DNA of 53,388 nt, from contig JACPOU010000013.1 in the NCBI GenBank assembly GCA_016191345.1, forward strand, positions 1 to 53,388, in the 5' to 3' direction. Below, one piece after another: positions 1 to 7,963 of this stretch (the first letter of the stretch is position 1; each line of letters opens with the position of its first letter). Made by a program: the position numbers and the translations under genes. The notes beneath the pieces were generated by a model that was not told where the DNA came from, ran no database searches, and saw nothing but the letters and a program-made list of their open reading frames with translations. The DNA is from Chloroflexota bacterium (lineage in GTDB: Bacteria; Chloroflexota; Limnocylindria; Limnocylindrales; CSP1-4).

Positions 1-1
1 C

Positions 2-67
2 CGGGCCAGCGATGATGGACCGACCAAGGAGGTGGACGAAGGCAAGAGCCTGCTGCTGGCGTCCTGA
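2..67 (+). CDS. C-terminal tail of an unidentified protein (partial)
   Basis: An open frame enters from the left edge and closes at a TGA at 65-67. It would encode 21 residues ending in an acidic/polar tail (KEVDEGKSLLLAS). Composition looks like a genuine C-terminus, but nothing identifies the family. A short G/C hairpin follows about 60 bases later. It could equally be chance, so confidence is modest. Confidence 0.4.
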   Translation, partial: RASDDGPTKEVDEGKSLLLAS

Positions 68-127
68 CCGACGCCGCCGATACTGTCGCTGCGGATCACG
101 ACGGATCGCTCAAAGTCCACCACTCCA

Positions 128-142
128 GGGGGCACGGCCCCC
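128..142. terminator. short GC hairpin between convergent genes
   Basis: GGGGGC (128-133) and GCCCCC (137-142) form a 6-bp stem with a 3-base loop. It lies between the gene tail ending at 67 and the convergent rhodanese ending at 249. There is no T-run. I see nothing else convincing in 68-248. Confidence 0.35.
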
Positions 143-248
143 GGCTCCGCGGCGAATTGGGCCGCCAAGGGTCGCCCAGGATGGATCCGAGCCCCACCGC
201 AGACGCATCGGTGGCCACGAGGCACGAGATTGGCGCGTGGGCCGAGGG

Positions 249-1208
249 TCAGGTCCCTTTGACGCGTGGAATGTGCTCCTCACGCACGGCACCCGTCACC
301 GGTGGCGGCCCCGGCTCGGCGCCCACCGCGACCAGCTCGCCGGCCTGCGTCCAGTCGGAATACGAGCCCGCGTAGAGCAGGGGATCCGGGAGGCCGGCGA
401 TCCGCATCGCGAGGGCGTTGTGACAGGCCGAGACGCCGCTGCCGCACGACGTGACGACCCCGCCGGGCTCGTCGCATTCCATGGCAAGCCCTGCTCCCCG
501 GGCCGTGGATCGCAAGGTACCGAACCGGGCCCGGAGCGCCGCGGGGTCGAGGAACCGGCCGTCCGCGCCGAGGTTGCCGTCGGTCGGTGCGTTGACGGCC
601 GTGGGGACGTGGCCGGCCACGGCGTCGATCGGCTCGATCTCGCCGCGGTAGCGCGGCGCCGCGCGCGCGTCCAGCAGCAGGACGTCGCCGAGCCGGCGTT
701 TCAGGGCGTCCCGGTCCACGACCCGCCGCCACATGCGAGCGAGGTGGAGGGTGGCGGGTGGCAGCCTCGGGACATCCGTGGCCAATGGTCGCCCCGCCGC
801 GCTCCAGGCCGCGATCCCGCCATCGAGCACGACGACCTGTCCGCGGCCGTGTCCGCCGATCGCTCCGAACCCGAGGTCCTCGAGCATCCACCACAGGCGT
901 GCTGCGACCCAGCCGCCGACGTCGTCGTAGGCGACGACGAGGTCGTCGTCGCCGATCCCGCGGGCCGCCATCGTGGTCGCGAAGGCCGTGGGATCGGGGA
1001 GGGGATGCCGGCCCGGCCCCTCCGTCGCCACGAGCTCGGTGTCAAGGTCCACGTGGATCGCGCCCGGCAGGTGCCCCTCGTCGTACGCGGCACGGCCGCT
1101 CCCCGGCGGTTTGCCGAGATGCCAGCGGACGTCCACGACGCGAAGGTCGAGCCGCGCCGAATCGATCCAGGCGGCGAGCGTCTCGACGGAGACGATGGGG
1201 GAGGCCAC
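249..1208 (-). CDS. two-domain rhodanese, thiosulfate/3-mercaptopyruvate sulfurtransferase
   Basis: A 319-residue cytoplasmic protein with two rhodanese modules (about 5-140 and 150-300), the usual length for the tandem-domain family that moves sulfane sulfur from thiosulfate or 3-mercaptopyruvate to an acceptor. The second module carries the active-site loop TSCGSGVSA with the catalytic Cys near residue 255. CGSGV-type loops are commoner in mercaptopyruvate sulfurtransferases, so either substrate is possible. The first module shows the WHLG and GHLPGAIHVD signatures but no catalytic Cys, as is normal. The start is GTG at 1208. A -10-like CATACT at 1220-1215 ends 6 bases before it, so the mRNA is probably leaderless. 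Monocistronic. Confidence 0.93.
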   Translation of the reverse strand: MASPIVSVETLAAWIDSARLDLRVVDVRWHLGKPPGSGRAAYDEGHLPGAIHVDLDTELVATEGPGRHPLPDPTAFATTMAARGIGDDDLVVAYDDVGGWVAARLWWMLEDLGFGAIGGHGRGQVVVLDGGIAAWSAAGRPLATDVPRLPPATLHLARMWRRVVDRDALKRRLGDVLLLDARAAPRYRGEIEPIDAVAGHVPTAVNAPTDGNLGADGRFLDPAALRARFGTLRSTARGAGLAMECDEPGGVVTSCGSGVSACHNALAMRIAGLPDPLLYAGSYSDWTQAGELVAVGAEPGPPPVTGAVREEHIPRVKGT

Positions 1209-1214
1209 GTCCCG

Positions 1215-1220
1215 AGTATG
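1215..1220 (-). promoter_or_regulatory. -10-like element for the rhodanese gene
   Basis: On the minus strand CATACT lies 6 bases upstream of the GTG start, which puts the expected transcription start on the start codon itself. No clear -35 or Shine-Dalgarno is visible. The same geometry recurs at other genes in this window. Confidence 0.4.
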
Positions 1221-1312
1221 CCAGCGGCTCGCCGCAGGGGTCCTCTGGTATCCTTCGCGGCGGCTCGTGGCTCGACGGCCCGGCCCGAGGTCGTGGCGTC
1301 GACCTCACTCGC

Positions 1313-1387
1313 TCCGGCGTAGCTCAGTGGTAGAGCGGGCGACTGTTAATCGCTTGGTCGTAAGTTCGAATCTTACCGCCGGAGCCA
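1313..1387 (+). tRNA. tRNA-Asn (GTT)
   Basis: A complete cloverleaf. The acceptor stem is TCCGGCG (1313-1319) with CGCCGGA (1377-1383). The D arm is GCTC/GAGC (1322-1336). The anticodon stem is 1338-1342 with 1350-1354 around loop CTGTTAA, giving anticodon GTT at 1345-1347. The T arm is GTAAG-TTCGAAT-CTTAC (1360-1376). A discriminator G is followed by an encoded CCA (1385-1387). An abiE-type toxin-antitoxin pair starts only 36 bases downstream, the kind of cargo often found beside tRNA genes. Confidence 0.97.
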
Positions 1388-1423
1388 CTTGCCCTATTGT
1401 TACGGATTACGCAACATTGGCGC

Positions 1424-1972
1424 ATGTCGTGGGACGATCTCCTCTCGACTGCAGCAGCGCAGCACGGCTACTTCACGACCGCGCAGGCCGCTGAGCTCGG
1501 GATCAGCCGGCGGGCGCTGAGCTGGCGCGCGGAGCACGGCTCTGCCGAACGCATCGCCCACGGCCTCTACCGCCTGCCGCATTGGCCAATCGATCCCTCC
1601 GACGAGCTGTACGCGCTGCAGGCCCTCGTGCCGTCCGGGACGTTCAGCCACGACACGGCGCTGACCCTGCTCGGATTGACCGACATCATCCCGTCGACCA
1701 TCCACCTCACGATCCCCGAGACGTGCCGACTCAGGTCGCGGCCGGGCGTCACCCTCCACCGCTCTCGTCATGGCGCCATGACGGACCGAACCCTGCGGGA
1801 CGGCTTGTGGGTCAGCGCGGCGCGTCGAGCTCTCCTCGACGCCGCTCGCGAGGGCGCAGACCCCGATCAGCTGGTCTCCGCCGCTCGCGATGCCCGAGGG
1901 CGGGCGATGCTCACGGCGGGCGACCTAGCCGAGCTGCGGCGCCACCCACCCTTTGAGCGCGCCCGGCTGTGA
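1424..1972 (+). CDS. abiEi: AbiEi-type antitoxin / transcriptional repressor
   Basis: A 182-residue protein with an N-terminal winged helix-turn-helix (about 16-51: FTTAQAAELGISRRALSWR followed by HGLYRL), the hallmark of AbiEi antitoxins of type IV toxin-antitoxin systems. The C-terminal half matches the family pattern (FSHDTALTLLGL, then RTLRDGLWVSAARRALLDAA). AbiEi proteins repress their own promoter and counteract the AbiEii nucleotidyltransferase. I chose the ATG at 1424; a TTG at 1397 is the only earlier in-frame start. The stop overlaps the next gene's GTG by 4 bases (GTGA), so the two are translationally coupled. Located just after tRNA-Asn. Confidence 0.85.
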   Translation: MSWDDLLSTAAAQHGYFTTAQAAELGISRRALSWRAEHGSAERIAHGLYRLPHWPIDPSDELYALQALVPSGTFSHDTALTLLGLTDIIPSTIHLTIPETCRLRSRPGVTLHRSRHGAMTDRTLRDGLWVSAARRALLDAAREGADPDQLVSAARDARGRAMLTAGDLAELRRHPPFERARL

Positions 1973-2883
1973 CGAACGCCGGGGGCGGAACAGCGGCCGG
2001 TCGACGGACGAGTCTTCTCGTCCGGATGGGCAACGCGGCTCGCGACGCGGGCGTGGTCGCGCGTCGGATCCACCTCGTGGTTGCGATCGACCGCCTCTTG
2101 GTCAGGCTGCTCGCGGCAGCGCCGGGAGGATGGGTAGTGAAGGGCGGCTACGCGAACCAGCTCCGACGCCCGGGCGACGCCCGGCTCACGGAGGATCTCG
2201 ATCTCGAGATCGAAGCTGCCATCGAGACAGCACCCGAGCTCCTGGCCTCCGGCTTCGCCATCGACCTAGATGACGATTTCAGCTACGAGGTCGCGGCGCC
2301 CCCGGGCGCGCTCGAGGGACCACCTGGCGGCGGCCTCCGCTTCGTCCTCGTGGCGCGCCTCGCCGGTACCGAGCTTGTCCGCTTCAAGGTCGACGTCAGC
2401 GCCGCCGACCTCGTCGTCGGCGAGCTCGAGTCCTGCCTGTCCGACCCAGTCGTCGAGCGCCTCGGCTTCGAGCGAGGGCGGTTCCCCGTCTATCCCATGA
2501 ACCAGCATGTCGCCGAGAAGCTCCATGCCCTGACCCTCCCCCGCGCCGTCGAGAACACGCGGGCGCGCGACCTCGTTGACCTCGCCTGGTTCATTCGCCA
2601 CTTCACGTTCCGGTCGGAGGCGCTCGCGGCGGCCTGTGCCGCGACCTTCGAACGACGGGCGACCCATCCGTGGCCGCCTGTCATCGACGTACCACCGGAG
2701 TCGTGGACCCGACCCTACAAGGCGTGGCGAGCCGAGCTCGACCTTACCGAGCCGACGCCGGCCGCCGCCGCGTCCTCGCTCCGCTCGTTCTTGCGGCCGG
2801 TCTTGGCCGGGCGTCCTGAACTGACGTGGCATCCGGGTGCGCGGGAGTGGACGGGAACAGGCGACCGCCGCGGGGGGTCTTGA
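1969..2883 (+). CDS. abiEii: AbiEii/AbiGii-type nucleotidyltransferase toxin
   Basis: A 304-residue protein of the DNA polymerase beta-like nucleotidyltransferase fold. The family signature is present: KGG at 58-60 and TEDLDLE at 74-80, giving the GG...DxD metal/NTP site. ARDLVDLAWF lies downstream. AbiEii toxins are GTP-binding nucleotidyltransferases that stop growth, and one relative (MenT) modifies tRNA. The GTG start overlaps the AbiEi stop as GTGA, giving the normal antitoxin-toxin order. An internal ATG (residue 20) is a possible alternative start. Catalytic residues look intact, so I expect an active toxin; phage defence is inferred from the family only. Confidence 0.87.
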   Translation: MTNAGGGTAAGRRTSLLVRMGNAARDAGVVARRIHLVVAIDRLLVRLLAAAPGGWVVKGGYANQLRRPGDARLTEDLDLEIEAAIETAPELLASGFAIDLDDDFSYEVAAPPGALEGPPGGGLRFVLVARLAGTELVRFKVDVSAADLVVGELESCLSDPVVERLGFERGRFPVYPMNQHVAEKLHALTLPRAVENTRARDLVDLAWFIRHFTFRSEALAAACAATFERRATHPWPPVIDVPPESWTRPYKAWRAELDLTEPTPAAAASSLRSFLRPVLAGRPELTWHPGAREWTGTGDRRGGS

Positions 2884-2926
2884 CAGCGGGCGTCTCGTCA
2901 GTGTAAATAGCGCGACTATGCATAGT
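2880..2926 (+). promoter_or_regulatory. promoter and palindromic operator of the MerR gene (leaderless)
   Basis: TTGACA (2880-2885) is followed after 18 bases by TAAATA (2904-2909). The ATG at 2918 is 8 bases after the -10, so the transcript should begin at or next to the start codon. A perfect 12-bp palindrome ACTATGCATAGT (2915-2926) covers the predicted start point and the ATG, with outer symmetric TAG/CTA (2908-2910 and 2931-2933). The position suits autorepression. Binding by the encoded MerR protein is inference. Confidence 0.55.
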
Positions 2927-3733
2927 GCAACTACGGACGCGGAGGCTGAGGACACGGGCCGGCGTCTACGGATCGGTGAGCTGGCGCGCGAGGCCGGCGT
3001 CAGCCGGGAGACGATCCACTTCTACCTGCGCGAGGGGCTGCTCCCACCGGCGCAGAAGGTGAACGCTCGCGTGTCCCACTTCGACGACGGTCACCTCGTC
3101 CGCCTCCGGCTGATCAAGGCCTTCCAGCAGGCGCACGTCCCGCTGGCCAGCATCCGCGAGCAGCTTCAGGGCATGTCGCGGCACCCCGCGCCGGAGACAC
3201 CCGCCGCAAGGGAGCGAGCCCTGGCCGTCGTCACCGAGTTCCTGAGCCTCGACGGGGAGGAACCGCCACTGACACCCGCTGAGGTCGCGGAACGGGCCGG
3301 ACTGTCGCCCGAGCAGCTGGCCGAGCTCGAGGCTCTGGGGGTCCTGCAACCGCAGACCGGCGAACAGGGGCCGGTCTATACCGCCGCCGAGGTGGAGGCC
3401 GCGTCGGCGGCCCGCACGATCATGGATCAAGGAGTCGCGCTGGAGAAGCTGCGGTTCGTCCAGCGCTATTCCGAGCTGGCTGACCAGGAGCTTGCGTTCC
3501 TCGTGCATCACCTCATCAATCCGGCCGTCGCCGGCGGGCGGCGCGGCCAGGTGAGCGCCACTCTCGCCAACAGGGGTCTTGCCGTGCTCGAGGCGTACCT
3601 CCGGCGCCAGCATCGGCGGCGCAGGCTGCTGTTCTCGCCCGGGCTCTCCGACGTTCCCGATCCGCTTGCCGAATCTCCGGCACCCGTCCCAGCCTTGAGG
3701 GAGGACCCCGATGCAAACGTCCCTGGCGACTGA
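2918..3733 (+). CDS. MerR-family regulator with a second HTH-like module
   Basis: A 271-residue regulator. Residues 18-42 (RIGELAREAGVSRETIHFYLREGLL) are a textbook MerR DNA-binding helix-turn-helix, followed by the wing and a short dimerisation helix. A second, weaker HTH-like stretch lies near 120-160 (LTPAEVAERAGLSPEQLAELEALGVL), so the protein looks like two MerR-like modules in tandem. No effector domain (Cys metal site, B12 domain) is visible. I chose the ATG at 2918 because it sits directly behind a promoter. The gene overlaps the following dikinase gene by 23 bases, so it very likely controls that gene and itself. Confidence 0.85.
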   Translation: MHSATTDAEAEDTGRRLRIGELAREAGVSRETIHFYLREGLLPPAQKVNARVSHFDDGHLVRLRLIKAFQQAHVPLASIREQLQGMSRHPAPETPAARERALAVVTEFLSLDGEEPPLTPAEVAERAGLSPEQLAELEALGVLQPQTGEQGPVYTAAEVEAASAARTIMDQGVALEKLRFVQRYSELADQELAFLVHHLINPAVAGGRRGQVSATLANRGLAVLEAYLRRQHRRRRLLFSPGLSDVPDPLAESPAPVPALREDPDANVPGD

Positions 3734-5975
3734 CACCGAGGCCGACATCCAGATCGTCCCACTTGCGCAGGCCGGCGGTCGTCGTGAGGTTGGCGGGAAG
3801 GCGTCGCGGCTGGGCGAGCTGCTGGCCGCCGGCGAGCGCGTTCCAGACGGCTTCTGTGCGGTTGGCGCTGGGGATCGCGCCGTCGCCGCCGCCCTGGCGG
3901 CCTACCGGGTCATGGGCGCCGAGGTGCCGGTCGCGGTCCGCTCCTCGGCATCGGCCGAGGACGGGAGCGAGGCCAGCTTCGCCGGCCAGTTCGAGACCGT
4001 TCTCGACGTCCGTGGGGAAGAGGACCTCGCTGCCGCACTCGCCGCGTGCTGGGAGTCCGTGTCGGCAGATCGGGTCAGCGCCTATGTCGAACGACGCAAG
4101 CTCGAAGGGCCCGCCGCCAGCCTGACGATGTCGGTGCTGGTCCAGCGAATGATTCCTGCCCGCGCGGCCGGCGTGGCGTTCTCAGCTGACCCGCTGTCAG
4201 GGGTCCGCGACGTCTCCATCGTTCACGCCGTCCGTGGGCTGGGCGACACGCTGGCCTCGGGGGAGGTCAGTCCCGACCGCTACCGGGTGACGGCAGGTGA
4301 TGATGTCACGGCCGAGCCGGCCGGTCCTGACGGTTCGGCCCTGACCGATGACGAGGCCCGGCAGATAGCGGCGCTGGTGCGCAGGATCGCTGACGCCGCA
4401 GGCGCCCCCCAGGACGTGGAGTGGGCCATCGACGCCGACGGTCTGTGGCTCCTCCAGGCCAGGCCGATGACCGCGCTCCCGCCCGAGGTCAGCTGGCAGA
4501 GCCCGATCCCGGGTGCGAAGTGGATCAAGGACACGCAGGCCGGCGAGTGGGCGACGGAGCCCCTCTCACCCCTGGGAGCAACGACGACCTTCGAGGCGAT
4601 GGCCGGGGCTCGCGAGCGCTACCGCGGCTGGCCACCGATCCCGAAATCCTTCGAGCCCGGCCACAACCTCATCAATGGCTGGCTCTATATGCGGGTCGGC
4701 GGCCCGCTGTGGACCGTCCTCGCCAACCTCGTCGGCTATATGGTCACGCTTGTCACGGTCGGCCTCGACGGCCACCGTCGCGCGCAGCGGCGCTGGGGCC
4801 CGCGGCTGGCCGAGCTCGACGAGCTGTCCCGGGCAACGCCTGCTGAGATGGACGCCGCGGGTATCCGCGGACACATCGATCGGCTCCTCGAGGCGCTCGG
4901 CTGGTGGTGGATCGAGGTCAGCTTCTTCGCCTCGCTGGTCCGGGTGGCACAACAGCTCGTCGGCCGCCGCCCCGGCGTATCGGATCCGGGGGTCCTGTTC
5001 CGCGGCAATGACTCGCTGCTGCTCGAGTCGGAGCGGGCGCTCCGTAGAGCGGCGCGCGATCCGAGTGAGCTGTCGGCATACCTGGAGCGCTTCGGGCACA
5101 TGGTCGAGAGCGCCGATCCCATCCATCTCACGCTGGTCGAGTCGCCCGAGGCGCAGCGCTGGCAGCTGGCGGCCGCGCGGACGGACCGCGAGGCTCCCGA
5201 CGCGCGACTGGCGCGCATCCGCGCCGAGCGGGCGCAGGCCGAAGAAGTCATCAACGCCGCAAGGGGACCGCGTGGCTTCTTCGCCCACCGTGCCATGGCC
5301 TCTGGCCAGAGTCACGCCGCCCACACCGACGACGCGGTTTTCCACTTCCAGCGGGTGCTGGCGCTGCTTCGAGCCGCGTTCCTCGCCCAGGGCACGCGCC
5401 TCGCCAACGCGGGCGTGCTGGCCAAGACCGAGGACGTGTTCTACCTGGAGCGAGGTGAGCTTTGGACGGCCGAAGGCGGTTGGCGCGATCAGGTCGACGC
5501 TCGACGCGCGCGCCGCGAGGAACAGAAGAGGCTGGCGCCGCCACCCATCATCCCGCCACCTTTCGATCCGAGCTGGGCCGACGACCGGATGTTGAAGATG
5601 ATGCCGCCCGAGATGCGTGCCCAGCTGATGGAGCGCGGCCTGCAGGTACGGGATGGCCGACGCGTGGTGGTGGGAACCCCCGCCAGCCCCGGCGTCGCGA
5701 AGGGGCTCGCGAGAGTGGTAGCCGGGCCGGAGGATTTCGGACGGTTCCAGGCGGGCGACGTGCTCGTGGCCCACGCCACCTCTCCGATCTGGACGCCGCT
5801 GCTCGCCATTGCCGCGGCAGCCGTCACCGAGGTCGGGGGGCCATTCGCCCACGCCGCGATCGTGGCCCGCGAGTTCGGCATCCCCCTCGTCGACGGCGCC
5901 CTCGACGCGACCAGGCTCATCGCCGACGGGATGCCGGTGGTGGTCAATGGATCGAGCGGGATCGTCGAACTCTGA
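3711..5975 (+). CDS. PEP-utilising dikinase of rifampin-phosphotransferase-like architecture
   Basis: A 754-residue protein. An N-terminal PEP-synthase/PPDK ATP-grasp domain (about 20-255) carries K30 (VGGKASRLGEL), R77 (VRSSASAEDGSEASFAGQ), E237 and the LLQARP motif (Q249, R251). A long helical middle region (about 270-640) follows, then a C-terminal swivelling phosphohistidine domain (about 655-754) with TEVGGPFAHAAIVAREFGIP, catalytic His near 714. The C-terminal PEP/pyruvate TIM barrel of true PEP synthase is absent. The order ATP-grasp / substrate region / His domain is that of rifampin phosphotransferase, which phosphorylates a drug with the beta-phosphate of ATP. The N-terminal lid is short. 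An RBS (GGGAGGA) precedes the ATG at 3711. The substrate is unknown. Confidence 0.82.
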   Translation: MQTSLATDTEADIQIVPLAQAGGRREVGGKASRLGELLAAGERVPDGFCAVGAGDRAVAAALAAYRVMGAEVPVAVRSSASAEDGSEASFAGQFETVLDVRGEEDLAAALAACWESVSADRVSAYVERRKLEGPAASLTMSVLVQRMIPARAAGVAFSADPLSGVRDVSIVHAVRGLGDTLASGEVSPDRYRVTAGDDVTAEPAGPDGSALTDDEARQIAALVRRIADAAGAPQDVEWAIDADGLWLLQARPMTALPPEVSWQSPIPGAKWIKDTQAGEWATEPLSPLGATTTFEAMAGARERYRGWPPIPKSFEPGHNLINGWLYMRVGGPLWTVLANLVGYMVTLVTVGLDGHRRAQRRWGPRLAELDELSRATPAEMDAAGIRGHIDRLLEALGWWWIEVSFFASLVRVAQQLVGRRPGVSDPGVLFRGNDSLLLESERALRRAARDPSELSAYLERFGHMVESADPIHLTLVESPEAQRWQLAAARTDREAPDARLARIRAERAQAEEVINAARGPRGFFAHRAMASGQSHAAHTDDAVFHFQRVLALLRAAFLAQGTRLANAGVLAKTEDVFYLERGELWTAEGGWRDQVDARRARREEQKRLAPPPIIPPPFDPSWADDRMLKMMPPEMRAQLMERGLQVRDGRRVVVGTPASPGVAKGLARVVAGPEDFGRFQAGDVLVAHATSPIWTPLLAIAAAAVTEVGGPFAHAAIVAREFGIPLVDGALDATRLIADGMPVVVNGSSGIVEL

Positions 5976-6067
5976 TGCCGTCGGTTGGTGTTGGTCGGAG
6001 ATTTTCGTCGCCGATCGACGAACTTGATCGTTCGCGTGGGCGGCCCACGAAGAAGGGAGTCGGTGAA

Positions 6068-6739
6068 ATGTCGTCGCGTGCTCTTTACCGCCTGGGGGGT
6101 GCCGCGCTCCTGGTCAGCGCGCCGATCGGGCTGCTGGGCCACCTGCTGCTCCACCCACCGGAACATCGCCTAGAAGACATGCTCAGCCCGATGTGGACGC
6201 CTGCCCACGCCCTGATCGGGACGTGGATGGTGTTCGTCCTGCTCGGTCTGCCGGCCCTCCATGTGCGTCAGGCACTCCGCGCCGGCAGGATCGGGCTCGC
6301 CGGGTACGTCGGGATCATGGTTGCCGGCACGCTGCTCGTGGGAGCCGCCGAGTTCGAGGCCCTGGCGCTTCCGGTGTTCGCGGCGACGACGGGGTATCAA
6401 CCACTCGCGGCGCTGGACGGGCCGTTCCTCGGCGGCGCTTTGGGCATCCTGCAGAGCATCACGGGCACGCTGCTCGGGATCGCCTTGCTGCTGCTCGCCA
6501 TCGGCACCTGGCGTGCGGCTGTCTTCGGCCGATCGTCGGCGTTCGCCTTCGCCGCGGCCGGGGTCGCAGTCCTCAGCTTCCCACTCTGGCTCGCTCTCGA
6601 CCTGCCGTTGGGAATCGGCATCACTCTGGCCGTCGCCACGCTGGCGCTGGCATGGCCTGGCTGGCAGCTGCTGGCCATCGCCGGCCTGAGCGGCAGCAAC
6701 ATTCGCGCGGAGGTCACGGCAGAGCCGGTTTCCTCGTGA
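6068..6739 (+). CDS. polytopic membrane protein, unknown function
   Basis: A 223-residue integral membrane protein with about six hydrophobic segments (starting near residues 9, 42, 72, 118, 145 and 170) and almost no soluble loops. I do not recognise a family; the HLLLHPPEH and GPFLGGALGILQSITGTLLGIALLLLA stretches are the only striking features. ATG at 6068 follows an AGAAGGGAG ribosome-binding site. It lies 92 bases after the dikinase on the same strand and may belong to the MerR-controlled unit, although the gap leaves room for a separate promoter. Confidence 0.75.
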   Translation: MSSRALYRLGGAALLVSAPIGLLGHLLLHPPEHRLEDMLSPMWTPAHALIGTWMVFVLLGLPALHVRQALRAGRIGLAGYVGIMVAGTLLVGAAEFEALALPVFAATTGYQPLAALDGPFLGGALGILQSITGTLLGIALLLLAIGTWRAAVFGRSSAFAFAAAGVAVLSFPLWLALDLPLGIGITLAVATLALAWPGWQLLAIAGLSGSNIRAEVTAEPVSS

Positions 6740-6915
6740 GAGACACCGCTTATGGCGGGCTGAGCGGTGCTGCGGTGCTCGGAGGCGGTCCATTGCACGC
6801 CGGCTGCCCTGGCGTCCAACGGCCGATTCGTTGACAGTTCTCGGGTCCATCGCCATTCCGCGCCACGGAATGACTCATCCCACGAAGGACGATCGCGCCG
6901 ATCGGGTCAGTTGCC

Positions 6916-6957
6916 TCGAGCTCGCGCCGCGGTCGTGACAGCCAGGCGCGAGCTCGA
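6916..6957. terminator. 13-bp perfect hairpin, probable bidirectional terminator
   Basis: TCGAGCTCGCGCC (6916-6928) pairs fully with GGCGCGAGCTCGA (6945-6957) around a 16-base loop. It lies between the membrane-protein gene ending at 6739 and the convergent GNAT gene ending at 7140. There is no T-tract. Confidence 0.5.
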
Positions 6958-7110
6958 TCACTTGGCAGCGCCGCGTAAGCGCGGTGTCTGATGAGGGTGC
7001 GACCGCCCGACCAACCCTGGCGACCTCTGCTGCCCGGCCTGTTGGCGCCAGGTTCTCACCGCGCCGCTCGCGATCGTCTCACCGCCTCGCGGGCCCGCAC
7101 ACCCATGATC

Positions 7111-7129
7111 GCCCGGCGGCATTCCGGGC
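7111..7129 (-). terminator. hairpin behind the GNAT gene
   Basis: GCCCGG (7111-7116) and CCGGGC (7124-7129) form a stem 11 bases beyond the stop codon of the minus-strand acetyltransferase gene. Confidence 0.4.
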
Positions 7130-7139
7130 AATGGCGCTG

Positions 7140-7919
7140 CTAGGCCTGATGGGTTTCGCCCGAGGCCCAGACCGTCGTGACGACGCGGGTCGCGAAGCCG
7201 ACGCTCTCGTAGAGCCGATGACCGGCCGGCGTCGCCCCGAGGAAGAAGCGGCGAGCGCCCTGCGTTCGCGCCTCGGCCAATGCCGTTGACAGCAGGCGCC
7301 GACCGATGCCGGAGCGCTGCCGCGCACTGTCCGTCGCCATCGACCAGATGCCGGCCGTGTCGCCCTGGTGGATGACGGTGACGGTCCCGACGACGTCGTC
7401 CTCGATCGAGGCGAGGAACACGTCGACATTCGGAGCGTCCATGAGGGACGCTGGCAGGACACGTCGAACGGAGTCCTGCGGCATGCCGAACCCCGAGCTC
7501 AGCACCTGCGCATTGGCCTCCGCCGCCGCGGGCCCGATCGCCCGCCGAACGACGACCGAGTCGTTCCCTTCGGGATCGATCGGCGCGTCCTCGCGAACCA
7601 TGAACGGGAAGTCGGCGACGTGGACGAGGCCCAGGTCAGCAGCCGCCTCCGCGGCCCCGCTTCCTGCCTCCGGAAAGAGGATGGCGAGGAATGGCAGGCT
7701 CTTCGAGACGAACGTGGTGCAGGCGGCCCCAAAGTCACCGCTTTCAGTCGCGCCATGTCCGGCAACGATGTAGTTCAGGTCGGCCACCGGCTCGCCGGTC
7801 GATACCGAGCAGCAGCCCGGACGCAGGGTGCACTCGAACTGCTCGGCCTGCCCGAGGTAGGTGATGAAGGCCTGGCCCGTCAGCCGGCGCAGGACGGACT
7901 CAGTCAACGGCTTGCTCAT
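7140..7919 (-). CDS. GNAT-family N-acetyltransferase
   Basis: A 259-residue protein whose C-terminal third is a GNAT acetyltransferase domain: the acetyl-CoA loop ARQRSGIGRRLLSTAL followed by RRFFLGATPAGHRLYESVGF. The N-terminal half resembles a degenerate second GNAT-like half, as in two-lobed family members. It transfers an acetyl group from acetyl-CoA to an unknown amine. I chose the ATG at 7919 over an upstream in-frame codon because it begins the family-like sequence (MSKPLTESVLRRL). Divergent from the SnoaL-like gene with only 44 bases between the start codons, so the promoters must overlap. Confidence 0.85.
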   Translation of the reverse strand: MSKPLTESVLRRLTGQAFITYLGQAEQFECTLRPGCCSVSTGEPVADLNYIVAGHGATESGDFGAACTTFVSKSLPFLAILFPEAGSGAAEAAADLGLVHVADFPFMVREDAPIDPEGNDSVVVRRAIGPAAAEANAQVLSSGFGMPQDSVRRVLPASLMDAPNVDVFLASIEDDVVGTVTVIHQGDTAGIWSMATDSARQRSGIGRRLLSTALAEARTQGARRFFLGATPAGHRLYESVGFATRVVTTVWASGETHQA

Positions 7920-7963
7920 CGACGATGGATCATAGGAGAATCGAACCGGCGGAGGAGGGGCGA

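Larger units (their letters stand above)
6740..7139. other. 400-base convergent intergenic region without a supported gene
   Basis: Short frames exist on both strands but none shows protein-like composition or an RBS. The region holds one strong hairpin (6916-6957) and a smaller one (7111-7129), which fits termination from both sides. Confidence 0.5.

Noticed and set aside
12-1322. 436-codon plus-strand frame opposite the rhodanese gene
   Set aside because: Arg-rich antisense shadow; it even runs into the tRNA gene.
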